The notes: generated by a model not told the origin, from the sequence alone. Positions 21,278 through 30,568 are shown, counted from the first letter of the stretch. The stretch is DNA of 64,000 bases from Gammaproteobacteria bacterium Gsub (GCA_002007405.1 JYIN01000012.1:1-64000), one strand, 5' to 3'. Translations and numbers: made by a program.

Positions 21278-21987
21278 TAGCGAATGGTTTTTTTGATATT
21301 GGTCATATTCAATTGTTTTAGAATTTCTTTTGCATTGGCACTATTGCCTGTTATCGTCCCAGAAATACCTAATTGTTTCTTAGCATTTGATAAATTTAAT
21401 TTAATTTTAGTGTTGGTAGCGGCCGATTTTTTATTATTTAAAGTCCCGACAATATTGGAATCTTGAGTATCAACATTAAACTGATAATTGCCAAAATTTT
21501 CTCCCAATGCTTGTAATTTTAATAACTCAATATTGCCGGATAAATACTGCGGTACTTGGTTATTTTTAATATCATCCCAAACGATATTTAAGCCATTGAA
21601 AAACAGGTTGCCTTTTGGATCTACGGTTGACAATACAGGTATATAGTGTTGAAATAGGGCTAAATTTAGGGTGCCAATCAATTGTTCAACCTCAATTTTT
21701 TGAGTGATTAAATTAACTCCAACTTCACCTTTGAGTAGGCTGTTATCTTTTTTCGCTTGAATATCAAAACTCAAATCTGCCAGTAATAACGACCACGGAT
21801 TAAACTGATAAATTAAGCCATCAATTTTGCCAGTGGTTTGCATTTTCCCAGAAAAAATACTACCCATAATGCTTTGAACTTGAAAATAAGGGTTTTTGTT
21901 AATATACGGCACCAATAACGACGCTGGGGCTTTAATCAGCAGAAAAAATATAAAGCTAACAACACTTAGAACAATAATTTTTTTCAT
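21274..21987 (-). CDS. gspN: Type II secretion protein GspN
   Basis: GspN is an accessory inner membrane component of some type II systems. The 237-residue protein has an N-terminal membrane anchor (about 4-24) followed by a periplasmic beta-rich domain, with the GspN-like segments PYFQVQSIMGSIFSGKMQ and LIYQFNPWSLLLADLSFDI. It overlaps the prepilin peptidase gene by 4 bp. Between it and gspM is an 83-bp gap. The family is poorly conserved, so the call rests partly on position between gspM and gspO. Confidence 0.8.
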   Translation of the reverse strand: MKKIIVLSVVSFIFFLLIKAPASLLVPYINKNPYFQVQSIMGSIFSGKMQTTGKIDGLIYQFNPWSLLLADLSFDIQAKKDNSLLKGEVGVNLITQKIEVEQLIGTLNLALFQHYIPVLSTVDPKGNLFFNGLNIVWDDIKNNQVPQYLSGNIELLKLQALGENFGNYQFNVDTQDSNIVGTLNNKKSAATNTKIKLNLSNAKKQLGISGTITGNSANAKEILKQLNMTNIKKTIRY

Positions 21988-22070
21988 AAAAGTGACTCTA
22001 TAAAAGTTATTCTATAACAAATTAGTGGGTTTAAAAACAGCCTATTTTTACTCATTATTTACTCAATTTC

Positions 22071-22529
22071 TTATGGTAAAACTAAAGTCAAATTGGCATT
22101 AACAAAGCCGTCTTTGGTTCTTTTAATGCTAGCTTTATTGGTGATCATTGCATATTCATTACGCATAGATGTTAATAAATTTTTCAAACGCGCAAATTCT
22201 TGGTTTTTGACATTTAGAGTGAGTGTATTTTTGGCAAAATCTAAATCAACTTCCAAGCCTTTTTGTTTAGCAATTTTTGCAACAGTGGCTTTTACTTGTT
22301 TAGGGCTAATGGTGGAAATGTTAAGTGGATTTTTGCCAGCATTGATGAGTTTTTTTTGAACTTCGTATTGTGTTTGTAGCTGTGTATTAAGCACTTGATT
22401 GGTGCTTTTAAGCGGCAAATACAGCGATAAAACCAATATCAGTATTGCCAACAAAGCGGTAGCAGCCAAAGTGTAGAGCTGCTTCTTTTCGTCTAATGTT
22501 TGCCAAAAAGCCTCTATTTTATCCCTCAT
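22071..22529 (-). CDS. gspM: Type II secretion protein GspM
   Basis: GspM is a bitopic inner membrane protein that stabilises GspL. The 152-residue protein has a short cytoplasmic N-terminus, one membrane helix (about 18-40) and a periplasmic ferredoxin-like domain, the normal layout. The segment IEAFWQTLDEKKQLYTLAATALL resembles the GspM start, in which a predicted helix precedes the anchor. Its ATG overlaps the gspL stop. Sequence conservation in this family is low, and cluster position supports the call. Confidence 0.85.
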   Translation of the reverse strand: MRDKIEAFWQTLDEKKQLYTLAATALLAILILVLSLYLPLKSTNQVLNTQLQTQYEVQKKLINAGKNPLNISTISPKQVKATVAKIAKQKGLEVDLDFAKNTLTLNVKNQEFARLKNLLTSMRNEYAMITNKASIKRTKDGFVNANLTLVLP

Positions 22530-23377
22530 TTTCGCACCTGTAATTTGTTATTTTTAAATTCAATACTTTGGGTTTTGTTATCGAATTTATGTTTTGACAT
22601 TGCCAGTAATAAACCCTTATCTAACGAGCGTTGCCATTTATCAACTTTGGTAAGTCTTTGTTCAAGCTGCACTGGTAAATCAACAATCTGGGTAATATCA
22701 GGAAAAATATTCTGAAATAAGGCTTTATTCTGTGCGGTTATGGTTTCAAGTTGTTTGGAAAATTGTTGGTTTTCAAGTGTTAAAGCAACTAAATTCAATG
22801 TAAAAACAGAAGCTAAAAGTGCAATACTGACCTTAAATTGTTTAAGGTATTTGCCGTATTTCTGCCATAAATTAACCTTGAGAAAATCAAACGCGGCATA
22901 ATGCTCACCTAATTCCGATAATTGTAAATCTGCTTCCTGATGATATTGAAAAAATAATTTTTTATTAATTTTTCCACCACTAAATTTTGAGATTCTAAAC
23001 AACACCGAATCATCTTGCTCAATGTAACTGATCTTGTCTTCAACCATAGGCAAACACATAAATTCTGGCACCACAGCCAAACAATTAATTGCGTTTTCGT
23101 TGATTTCTTGCTTGATATTGAGTAGGGTTTCACTCTCAATAACAATCACACTCCAAGTGCCATCATTTTCTTTTTCAGAAAAAATTGATAACTCGTCCAC
23201 AGTTTGTAATAGTTTATCTTCCAAAGCGTAAATAATCGCTTGTTTTGCTTTATTGACACTCATCTTAGGAATGTTAATCGTATGTGTAGAAAGCAATAAA
23301 CAATCCACAATCAAAGTTATTTTTTGTTCGGTTTGGGGGAGGTGCTCAGCAGAAAATGGATAATGGACAAATTGCAT
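22526..23377 (-). CDS. gspL: Type II secretion protein GspL (short form)
   Basis: GspL recruits the GspE motor to the membrane. At 283 residues this is shorter than the usual 380-400, with the reduction mainly in the cytoplasmic actin-like part. The cytoplasmic region runs to about 195, then one membrane helix (KVSIALLASVFTLNLVALTL, about 193-212) and a periplasmic domain. The reading frame is intact and the gene is packed between gspK (1 bp gap) and gspM (4 bp overlap), so it looks functional. The shortening may be lineage-specific. Confidence 0.82.
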   Translation of the reverse strand: MQFVHYPFSAEHLPQTEQKITLIVDCLLLSTHTINIPKMSVNKAKQAIIYALEDKLLQTVDELSIFSEKENDGTWSVIVIESETLLNIKQEINENAINCLAVVPEFMCLPMVEDKISYIEQDDSVLFRISKFSGGKINKKLFFQYHQEADLQLSELGEHYAAFDFLKVNLWQKYGKYLKQFKVSIALLASVFTLNLVALTLENQQFSKQLETITAQNKALFQNIFPDITQIVDLPVQLEQRLTKVDKWQRSLDKGLLLAMSKHKFDNKTQSIEFKNNKLQVRK

Positions 23378-23378
23378 A

Positions 23379-24278
23379 TCAGTTGTTGTTAATATAATAA
23401 CTACGGTGCATTATTTTACTTGAGTCTCGTTGAATAATGCTAATGAAATTAAGGGTTAATTTATCAATGATAATCTGACCATTAAAGACAAAATAATTAC
23501 TTTTAACATCTACAAATTCTTGTTTAATATCTTTCTTTTCTAATGGCGTTAACTCTGCCAATTTGGCTTGAAGTTCTCCAAAATTTTTATAAGGTCTGCC
23601 CCCCACAATATTATCAATTGCATTTTTTGACCCAACAAGACTTGGATGCAAACATTCCAGCATTTGAGGTTCGGCAGTATTGCCATTAATGGGTACATTT
23701 TTATTGTCTAATGTAAATAAAAAATTTCTAATTTTTTTATAATCTGTAAATTCTATATAGGGGATTTTTTTTAGGTCAGACGGATGAGAGACTTTCTGCA
23801 AACGCTCACTGTTGAGGTAATTGATAATATTATCAATCGTAACATTGCTATCAAGTGCCAAATTAAGGCGGTTAAAACAACCAGAAAAATCAGGGCTTAC
23901 TTTTTCTTTTATCTGCCCCCCTCTTTTATCATACTCAAAAGCACTGTTAATATTTAGTCCTGCTTGTAAATCAAGAATTTTTCCTTTAAAAATACCATTA
24001 TCAAGTGGAAACAATATCTCTTTTGACCAGTAATATGGATCATTCGGATCATTTTTTTCACCATACCAATCGGTCTTTTTATTATCGTCATTATTAAGCA
24101 ATTCTTGGGCAAAAACTTCAAATGAAAATAAATATTGTAGAGCCTCGGTCTGATTGTTAATTATTTTAAAGTCTTTTGTGGTGGTGTTTTGACGCTTTAA
24201 CATAAGCCCTACGCTGGTAGTAATCAACGCCACAATAATAAGCACGCTAATCAGTGCCACACCTTGTTGTCTATTCAC
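23379..24278 (-). CDS. gspK: Type II secretion minor pseudopilin GspK
   Basis: GspK caps the pseudopilus tip with GspI and GspJ. The 299-residue protein has a short leader ending in Gly6 and the hydrophobic start VALISVLIIVALITT. As usual for GspK it lacks the Glu5 found in other pseudopilins. It is the largest pseudopilin here, consistent with the inserted alpha domain of GspK. It overlaps gspJ by 8 bp and is followed closely by gspL. No defect is visible. Confidence 0.9.
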   Translation of the reverse strand: MNRQQGVALISVLIIVALITTSVGLMLKRQNTTTKDFKIINNQTEALQYLFSFEVFAQELLNNDDNKKTDWYGEKNDPNDPYYWSKEILFPLDNGIFKGKILDLQAGLNINSAFEYDKRGGQIKEKVSPDFSGCFNRLNLALDSNVTIDNIINYLNSERLQKVSHPSDLKKIPYIEFTDYKKIRNFLFTLDNKNVPINGNTAEPQMLECLHPSLVGSKNAIDNIVGGRPYKNFGELQAKLAELTPLEKKDIKQEFVDVKSNYFVFNGQIIIDKLTLNFISIIQRDSSKIMHRSYYINNN

Positions 24279-24789
24279 CGACCATTACCCATTGTGTAAT
24301 TTCACCCCAATAATCATTTTCAAAAACCATCTCCACCGCTTTAATATAGATATTTTTTTGCTTGTTGTATTTTTTTGTCCATTTACCTTTTGTATTATTA
24401 GGCAATACTTTTAAACTAAACTTATCAATGTTTTTAACCAGTGTAGAAACAACCAAATTATCACTATCAGTGCCGTCTTCACGCACCAAATTATTATCCT
24501 CAAGCCGATAACGAATGTGCAAAATTTCATCGTTTTGTAGAGATTGAATTGTTAAAACATTATTGTGTAATTCAATCTCTTGATTAAAAACCTGGTTGAT
24601 ATCGCGTTTCATAAATAAACTGGTATTTTGCAGGGCGTTAATTTTTTCAAAATGTTCAAAACCCAGCTTTTGATATGTGGAATAAGTTTGCAAGGCATTA
24701 TAGGCAATCAGGGAAATGATGGCAAAAATCAGCATTGAAATAACAATTTCAATTAAAGTAAATCCGCGCTGGTGATTATTTTCGCACAT
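24271..24789 (-). CDS. gspJ: Type II secretion minor pseudopilin GspJ
   Basis: The 172-residue protein has a type IV prepilin leader, MCENNHQRG cut before FTLIEIVISMLIF, giving Phe1 and Glu5 in the mature form. The C-terminal domain ends in AVEMVFENDYWGEITQWVMV, similar to GspJ. It overlaps gspI by 14 bp at its start and gspK by 8 bp at its end, in the standard H-I-J-K order. GspJ forms the tip complex with GspI and GspK. Confidence 0.9.
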   Translation of the reverse strand: MCENNHQRGFTLIEIVISMLIFAIISLIAYNALQTYSTYQKLGFEHFEKINALQNTSLFMKRDINQVFNQEIELHNNVLTIQSLQNDEILHIRYRLEDNNLVREDGTDSDNLVVSTLVKNIDKFSLKVLPNNTKGKWTKKYNKQKNIYIKAVEMVFENDYWGEITQWVMVGE

Positions 24790-25180
24790 AGATTATTTTT
24801 GATTGAATAGGCTGTTCATTGCTTCTATCCGCCCTAGATCTAAATACCTCAATTTGAATTCGTAAAACATCTTCAATATAAGAACCAAATACATCAAACT
24901 TATTTGTAACTATATACCAATACCAAGTTTTTTTGCCTAATTTACGGTCTTTTTTGTTAATTCCTATCTTGTGTTCTGTTTTATCTAATCTACGCTCAAC
25001 AATCAGGTTATTCATCACAATTTGCGATAATACTTTGTCTTTTGCGTAAGTTAGGTAGCGTGTATTTTGCTCATAACTGCCAATGAGTAAACTCAAAGAA
25101 ATACTAACAATTAGCAGTGCAATAATACTCTCAATTAAAGTAAAGCCTTTATTTTGATGCACTTTGCCAACATTGTTCAT
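24776..25180 (-). CDS. gspI: Type II secretion minor pseudopilin GspI
   Basis: The 134-residue protein starts MNNVGKVHQNKG with cleavage before FTLIESIIALLIVSISL (Glu5 present). A longer frame upstream is rejected because it would bury the leader peptide and overlap gspH more deeply. The start at 25180 lies 32 bp inside gspH. The C-terminal LRIQIEVF segment fits GspI. It would be processed by the prepilin peptidase encoded at 20540-21277. Confidence 0.88.
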   Translation of the reverse strand: MNNVGKVHQNKGFTLIESIIALLIVSISLSLLIGSYEQNTRYLTYAKDKVLSQIVMNNLIVERRLDKTEHKIGINKKDRKLGKKTWYWYIVTNKFDVFGSYIEDVLRIQIEVFRSRADRSNEQPIQSKIIYVRK

Positions 25181-25583
25181 TAATACAAATTTCACCATCG
25201 GTAATAAAACCATTTGGATTGATAACAATAAAAGGGGAGGTCATGGTAACCACTTCATCGGTTAGAGGAATCTCACTCTCGGTAACCCATTTTTGTTTAT
25301 CAATGTCAAAATTAAAATTAAAACGCTCGGTAACAATGCGTTGCCTGTCTTCATCTGCTTCATCCTCATACAGGCGAATACGCATCAAAAAGTTAAACAT
25401 TTTGGCTCTGTGTTGCGCGCTTTGGACTTGATTTTGTAGTTGGGTTATCACCGAATTTTGATTGTGTTTATTTAGCAAATTAACGGAAAATACAGAAAAA
25501 CTGAGCAAAATTCCTGCAATAAATAAAACAATGAGTAGCTCAAGTAAGCTAAAACCGTGTTGATTATTGCCTGATATCGGCAT
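25149..25583 (-). CDS. gspH: Type II secretion minor pseudopilin GspH
   Basis: The 144-residue protein starts MPISGNNQHG with cleavage before FSLLELLIVLFIAGILL (Glu5 present). The ATG at 25583 gives a 10-residue leader; the longer frame overlapping gspG is rejected. The beta-rich C-terminal domain ends INPNGFITDGEICINEQCW, with a Cys pair. GspH sits between the GspG shaft and the tip complex. It overlaps gspG by 20 bp and gspI by 32 bp. Confidence 0.88.
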   Translation of the reverse strand: MPISGNNQHGFSLLELLIVLFIAGILLSFSVFSVNLLNKHNQNSVITQLQNQVQSAQHRAKMFNFLMRIRLYEDEADEDRQRIVTERFNFNFDIDKQKWVTESEIPLTDEVVTMTSPFIVINPNGFITDGEICINEQCWQSASK

Positions 25584-25932
25584 TTTCCCCACTTCCGCCA
25601 GCAACACCATCTTTGCCATAACTATACAACTGATAATTATCATCCGAGCTGAGATAAATATAATCTCTACCCCATGGGTCCTTTTGTAATTTTTTTAGAT
25701 ATTTTCCCTCTAACTGTTGCAAGCTACCGGGGTAATCAAAGGTATCCAAGCGGTATAAGTCTAATGCCGAAGAAATGGTTTTTATGTCAAATGCAGCCTT
25801 TGTCGTTCTAGCTTGTCCTGGCTTGTCAAATATTCTAGGGGCAATAACCGATGCCAAAATGCCGATAATGACCACCACAATCATAATCTCAATTAAAGTA
25901 AAGCCGCCTTGTTTAATTTTATTCTTTTTCAT
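25564..25932 (-). CDS. gspG: Type II secretion major pseudopilin GspG
   Basis: GspG builds the pseudopilus shaft. The 122-residue protein starts MKKNKIKQGG with cleavage before FTLIEIMIVVVIIGILAS (Glu5). The C-terminal part has the LDTFDYPGSLQQLEGKYLKKLQKDPWGRDYIY pattern and the Gly-Lys-Asp-Gly tail (YSYGKDGVAGG) typical of GspG. ATG at 25932 has GGAAA nearby upstream. As the first gene of the long minus-strand cluster it should lie just after the promoter, in the 48-bp space shared with the divergent ligase gene. Confidence 0.95.
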   Translation of the reverse strand: MKKNKIKQGGFTLIEIMIVVVIIGILASVIAPRIFDKPGQARTTKAAFDIKTISSALDLYRLDTFDYPGSLQQLEGKYLKKLQKDPWGRDYIYLSSDDNYQLYSYGKDGVAGGSGENADIRQ

Positions 25933-25980
25933 CACTTTTTCCACATTATAATTATCCAAACTCCCGTGATTTTAGCATAA

Positions 25981-28038
25981 ATGAAAAAAATAAACCATCA
26001 GCGAAAAGGCTTAAATGTTCATCTTATTAGTATTTTAGTAATTGCAACTGCCATCGCCTCACCTTGGTTTGACCTAAGCGTCTCAAACCATTCATTTGTT
26101 AAAACTTATGTGGCTGGAATTGGCGCTGGAATTTTAGTGTTGATTACTTTGTGGCTAAAACGCAACGAAACCGATATAAAATTCCACATCAGCTGGATTA
26201 AAACTGGTTTATTAGCTTTATTCGTGTTTGGAACGCTGAGTATTTTTTGGTCGCTCAACCCTGGATTCACCGTTACCAAATGGATGATTTGGTTTACTAT
26301 TTTGTGTAGTTTTGTGGCTGGTTATCATTTTAAATTAGATGATGAATCTTTAATTAAATTGTCTTGGGGTCTGCTACTTGCTACTTTTGTAGTCGCAGGG
26401 ATTGGTATTCTACAATATTTATTTGATCCATTTACGCTGACTCAAGCTGCCAGCCCGTCTTCTACTTTTGGTAACAAAAATATGACCACACAGCCAATTG
26501 TGCTGATTTGGCCATTGGGATTGTTTTTGTTATTTTCTAATCAGATTAAAGGCAAGCAAGTTTGGATAGTGAGTACTTTAATAGCGCTCTTTATGGTGTT
26601 TGTGTTCTATACTAAAACCCGTTCTGGCTGGGTTAGTATTATTAGTGAGAGCATTTTTATTGGCGGTTTTTTATTACTTAAGCACAAGGAGTTAGCGGGT
26701 TGGATAAGTTGGGACAGTAATAAAACCAAAGCCAGTTTATTTGCACTTGGATTATTTTTGATATTGTCTAACTTTAACGCCCAAGGTTGGGGGTCATTTG
26801 TAGATGAGGCAACTGCCAGACTGGGCAGTGTTGCTGATTATGTGAGTGAAGGCAATGCGAGATTTAAAATTTGGGCAGTGGCTATTGAGATGATCAAAGC
26901 CTCACCTTTATTTGGCACTGGATTGGGTACTTGGTTTCATAACGAAGTCCAAGAAGGATTCGGCACTTGGGCAGTCAATAGTTATCAACGCGCGCATAAT
27001 GACACCCTTGAGTTAGGCGTGGAGGTCGGTTTGGTTGGTCTATTATTATTCTTTATCAGTGTTGTTGCGTTGGTGGTTGGTAATTTAAAAATCATCAATC
27101 AAGACAAAAAAGTGCCCGCACTATTTTTCTTTTTTGTATTTGTGGCTTTGATAGGTTCGTTTATCCAAATGCAGTTGTCTTTTCCCTATCAATTAGCCAT
27201 GCCAGCGGTATTATTTGGCTTATATGCTGGGTTCATAGCAAAAAGATCGGAGATATTTATCCAACCTTTAAAATTGATTAAAGTCAAAAATTCAAATATT
27301 TACCAGCAATCGCTGATTGGTTTTTGGTTGGTATTAATGATTGTTGTCAGTGGCATCTATATTGATTGGATCAATACTTATAGCAGTCTTAATAAAATTA
27401 ATGAAAAGCACCAATTCAATCGTATCGAAAAAGTCATCCCAACCATTTATCACTTAGAGTTGCAAAATATATTGGGGTTTTTATCTCAAGCCTATTTTAA
27501 AAATGGCAGACACGACATTGTGATTACGGTTGAGGAAAATATACTAGACCATTGGCCAAATGCTAATAATTCCTTATATCGTTATAGTTATGCACTGATT
27601 CAAAAAAAACGCATAAGTGATGCACTTAAAGTTGCTAAACACCTTAAAAAAGTTGCCAACTTTGGTAACTATAAGGGACATATTTTGGAATTACAAATCT
27701 ATCAAGTCACACAACAATTAGACAAATACCGTAAAGCGTTTAATGAGCTTATCAATATTGATGAAAAACTGCTGGCTTTGTCAAAATCAACTTATCATTT
27801 TTTAGTAAATTTTTCGCTTTACAAACCAGAATTTTCAAAATATACGCTTGATTTCTACAATAAATACAATAAATATCATCCTTATAGTTGCAGGGTAGAA
27901 AACGCCATGGCTATTTTCTTTGGTAAACAAAAAAAATATAAAGAAGCCAAACACCATGTTGATATTATTCAAAATAGTAAAGATTCCAGTTGCCTTAAAC
28001 CAAGCCTTATAAATGAATTAAAAAAACAGGGTTTTTGA
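25981..28038 (+). CDS. O-antigen ligase / Wzy-like membrane protein with C-terminal TPR-like region
   Basis: The 685-residue protein has about 11 membrane segments through residue 465. The Wzy_C/WaaL signature is visible as SSTFGNKNMTTQPI near 158, a long periplasmic loop with LFGTGLGTWFHNEV near 308, and RAHNDTLELGVEVGLVGL near 333. After the last membrane segment (about 445-463) a soluble helical tail with repeated hairpins resembles TPRs. Such proteins ligate or polymerise surface glycans, or O-glycosylate proteins. The exact reaction cannot be told. It is divergent from gspG and followed 1 bp later by ribD. Confidence 0.8.
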   Translation: MKKINHQRKGLNVHLISILVIATAIASPWFDLSVSNHSFVKTYVAGIGAGILVLITLWLKRNETDIKFHISWIKTGLLALFVFGTLSIFWSLNPGFTVTKWMIWFTILCSFVAGYHFKLDDESLIKLSWGLLLATFVVAGIGILQYLFDPFTLTQAASPSSTFGNKNMTTQPIVLIWPLGLFLLFSNQIKGKQVWIVSTLIALFMVFVFYTKTRSGWVSIISESIFIGGFLLLKHKELAGWISWDSNKTKASLFALGLFLILSNFNAQGWGSFVDEATARLGSVADYVSEGNARFKIWAVAIEMIKASPLFGTGLGTWFHNEVQEGFGTWAVNSYQRAHNDTLELGVEVGLVGLLLFFISVVALVVGNLKIINQDKKVPALFFFFVFVALIGSFIQMQLSFPYQLAMPAVLFGLYAGFIAKRSEIFIQPLKLIKVKNSNIYQQSLIGFWLVLMIVVSGIYIDWINTYSSLNKINEKHQFNRIEKVIPTIYHLELQNILGFLSQAYFKNGRHDIVITVEENILDHWPNANNSLYRYSYALIQKKRISDALKVAKHLKKVANFGNYKGHILELQIYQVTQQLDKYRKAFNELINIDEKLLALSKSTYHFLVNFSLYKPEFSKYTLDFYNKYNKYHPYSCRVENAMAIFFGKQKKYKEAKHHVDIIQNSKDSSCLKPSLINELKKQGF

Positions 28039-28039
28039 A

Positions 28040-29035
28040 ATGTGTAGTAAGGGACACCATTTTTACATGGCAAGTGCATTAAAACTTGCTAAAAAAGGGC
28101 GTTTTGGTGTGGGTAGCAATCCAATGGTGGGCTGTGTTATTGTGCATAACGGACAAATTATTGCCAACGGCTATCATCAAAAAATTGGGCAAAACCACGC
28201 CGAAATTAATGCCTTAGAAAAGATTGATTTTCAAGCCCAAAATGCTGATATCTATACCACTCTTGAGCCGTGTTCACATCAAGGAAAAACCCCGCCTTGC
28301 GTGGATATGATTATCAAAGCCAAGCCTCGGCAGGTGATTATTGCATCACTTGATAATAGTCTAAGAGTCAGCTCGGTTAAATTGATGCAAGCCGCCGGAA
28401 TCAAGGTTATTACTGGCATTTTAGAAGAGCAAGCACAGATATTAAACCGTGGTTTTTTTAAACGCATACAAACCCAGATGCCGTTTGTTAGCTGTAAAAT
28501 CGCTACCAGTCTAGATGGCAAAACTGCACTCAATAATGGACAAAGCCAATGGATAACGAGTGAATATGCACGCGCCGATGGGCAACAACTTCGTTCCCAT
28601 AATCAAGCCATTATTACTGGCTCTAATACGGTATTAAATGACAATCCTAGAATGGATGTTCGCAATCCTAAACTGCCCAGTCCGATTAAAATTGTGATGG
28701 ATAGAAGTGGCAAAATTATCAATAAAAATCTTAATATTTTTAAAGGTATGCGAACCACCATAACCAATAAAACACCTCAACAGGTGCTAAAAATGCTCGG
28801 TGATATGGGCATCAATAATACCTTAATTGAAGCTGGTGCTAAACTGAGCGGTGCTTTTTTGCAAGCAGGCTTGATTGATGAATTTGTCATTTACCAAGCC
28901 CCTGTTATTATGGGCTCTAAGACCCGCTCGATGCTGGATTTTAATATTGAAAATATGGATGCCAAAATTAAACTCAATATCCAGGATATTAGAATGATTG
29001 GAACGGATATAAAAATCATCGCCCAACCAAAATGA
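28040..29035 (+). CDS. ribD: Bifunctional riboflavin deaminase/reductase RibD
   Basis: RibD performs the deamination and reduction steps of riboflavin synthesis. The 331-residue protein has the zinc deaminase motif (HAE near 55 and PCSHQGKTPPC near 80) and a C-terminal reductase domain with SLDGKTAL near 156 and EAGAKLSGAF near 275. The N-terminal SNPMVGCVIV is canonical. The frame starts 1 bp after the ligase stop and overlaps coaBC by an ATGA junction. With so little space upstream, an FMN riboswitch is excluded at this gene. Confidence 0.95.
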   Translation: MCSKGHHFYMASALKLAKKGRFGVGSNPMVGCVIVHNGQIIANGYHQKIGQNHAEINALEKIDFQAQNADIYTTLEPCSHQGKTPPCVDMIIKAKPRQVIIASLDNSLRVSSVKLMQAAGIKVITGILEEQAQILNRGFFKRIQTQMPFVSCKIATSLDGKTALNNGQSQWITSEYARADGQQLRSHNQAIITGSNTVLNDNPRMDVRNPKLPSPIKIVMDRSGKIINKNLNIFKGMRTTITNKTPQQVLKMLGDMGINNTLIEAGAKLSGAFLQAGLIDEFVIYQAPVIMGSKTRSMLDFNIENMDAKIKLNIQDIRMIGTDIKIIAQPK

Positions 29036-30225
29036 ATGTGCTAACCAATAAAAATATCATTCTTGGTGTAAGTGGATCAATTGCCGCTTATAAATCCCCC
29101 GATATTGTGCGTAGATTACAAGATTTGGGCGCTGAGGTAAGGGTTATTCTCACTGCATCTGGTGCACAATTCATCACCGAATTATCCCTGCAAACCATCT
29201 CAAAAAATCCAGTGTATCATAATTTATGGGACCAGCAGGCGGAGTTATCTATGGGGCATATTGCGTTAGCAAAATGGGCAGATGTTATTTTAATTGCACC
29301 TGCCAGTGCCAACACCATTGCCAATATAGTCTCTGGAATGGCCGATGATTTGCTTGCCAATACCATATTAGCCAGCAACTGCCCAATATTTATTGCGCCA
29401 GCGATGAACCAGCAAATGTATGCTGCAGACAGCGTTCAGAAAAATCTTAACACATTGAGTGGGCGTGATGTGCATATCATTCCCCCCGAATATGGCACCC
29501 AAGCTTGTGGTGATATTGGTGATGGTCGTTTGCCACAGCCAGATATCATTGCACAACAAGTTGCTAAAGTGTTTAACAGTGGAAAATTAAATGGCAAAAA
29601 AGTACTCATCACCCTAGGTGCTACCATTGAGGCAATCGACCCAGTGCGATATTTGTCCAACCACAGCAGTGGTAAGATGGGTATGGCATTGGCTGACGCT
29701 TGTATTGAGGCTGGGGCAAAAACTACCTTAGTGTATGGCAATATCAATGCTAAATTAAATCCAAAAGCACGAACAATTCCAGCTAATAGTGCTGAGAAAA
29801 TGTATCAAGTTGTGATGGATAATATTGCCGACCAAGATATTTTTATTGCCTGTGGCGCAGTGAGTGATTATGCGGTGAAAAATATCGCAAAAAACAAAAT
29901 TAAAAAGTCTGACCAAACCTTAACACTCACATTTTATCCAACCAAAGATATCTTAAAAAGTGTGTGTCAATTAAAATCAAAACCCTTGTGTATTGGTTTT
30001 GCTGCGGAAACTCAAAATTTAGTCAAAAATGCTAAAAATAAGCTCAAAAATAAAGGCTGTGACGCTATCATTTTAAATGATGTTTCAAGACCAGATTGGG
30101 GCTTTAAAAGTGATACAAATGAGGTGCTTTTTCTAACTCAAAAATCAAGCATAAAAATTACCCAAAATAGTAAGCAAAAATTGGGGCGAGAAATTGTTAA
30201 AATAATAGCTAAAAATTTTTTATAG
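29032..30225 (+). CDS. coaBC: Phosphopantothenoylcysteine decarboxylase / synthetase
   Basis: CoaBC carries out two consecutive steps of coenzyme A synthesis. The 397-residue protein has the CoaC flavodoxin-like part with GVSGSIAAYKSPDIVR, PASANTIANI and PAMNQQMY near residue 120, then the CoaB part with LGATIEAIDPVRYLSNHSSG and NDVSRPDWGF. Both domains are complete. It overlaps ribD by 4 bp, so the ligase, ribD and coaBC are probably one transcript. A terminator-like hairpin lies 85 bp downstream. Confidence 0.96.
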   Translation: MNVLTNKNIILGVSGSIAAYKSPDIVRRLQDLGAEVRVILTASGAQFITELSLQTISKNPVYHNLWDQQAELSMGHIALAKWADVILIAPASANTIANIVSGMADDLLANTILASNCPIFIAPAMNQQMYAADSVQKNLNTLSGRDVHIIPPEYGTQACGDIGDGRLPQPDIIAQQVAKVFNSGKLNGKKVLITLGATIEAIDPVRYLSNHSSGKMGMALADACIEAGAKTTLVYGNINAKLNPKARTIPANSAEKMYQVVMDNIADQDIFIACGAVSDYAVKNIAKNKIKKSDQTLTLTFYPTKDILKSVCQLKSKPLCIGFAAETQNLVKNAKNKLKNKGCDAIILNDVSRPDWGFKSDTNEVLFLTQKSSIKITQNSKQKLGREIVKIIAKNFL

Positions 30226-30568
30226 ACCATAAAAACCTTGTTAAATCAATGTTTAATAAAGTTACTCACAAAACTGTGGATAACTCTGTTAATATCCCTG
30301 TAAAAAACTCAAAAAATGCCTATATATTAGGGGTTTTTTATAGTTTTGAATAAAAACTAATCATTTAATTTTTTTAATAAAAATCAATGAGTTACAACAG
30401 TTAATAACAAACTATGTGGTTATAAAAAGTGTGTGAATCTAATTTGACACCAAACAGAGGAAAACTTTTACTGTTCCACCTATTAAATCAAGTGTTTCAC
30501 GAGATATTAGATGATTATAAAAATTTAATATTTAAAGTTAAAAAATAACAGGACTCTCCCATCATTTT
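30226..30568. other. 343-bp AT-rich gap with a perfect DnaA box and an IHF-like site
   Basis: No gene is visible. The gap contains TGTGGATAA at 30275-30283, a perfect DnaA 9-mer on the minus strand. Beside it is a near match, TTACTCACA, at 30262-30270. AATCAATGAGTTA at 30382-30394 fits the IHF consensus. AT-rich runs fill the rest. The usual origin neighbours (dnaA, dnaN, mnmG, rpmH) are absent in this window. It could be an origin, or a promoter region for comEC with chance matches. Confidence 0.4.
30311..30339. terminator. Probable bidirectional intrinsic terminator after coaBC
   Basis: AAAAAATG CCTA, a five-base loop, then TAGG GG TTTTTT forms a hairpin with A/T arms on both sides, so it can end transcripts in either direction. 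The core has only four strong pairs plus a wobble and a mismatch. It is the first such structure after the coaBC stop. Confidence 0.45.

Noticed and set aside
28038-28040. FMN riboswitch upstream of ribD
   Set aside because: Only 1 bp separates the upstream stop from the ribD start, so there is no room.
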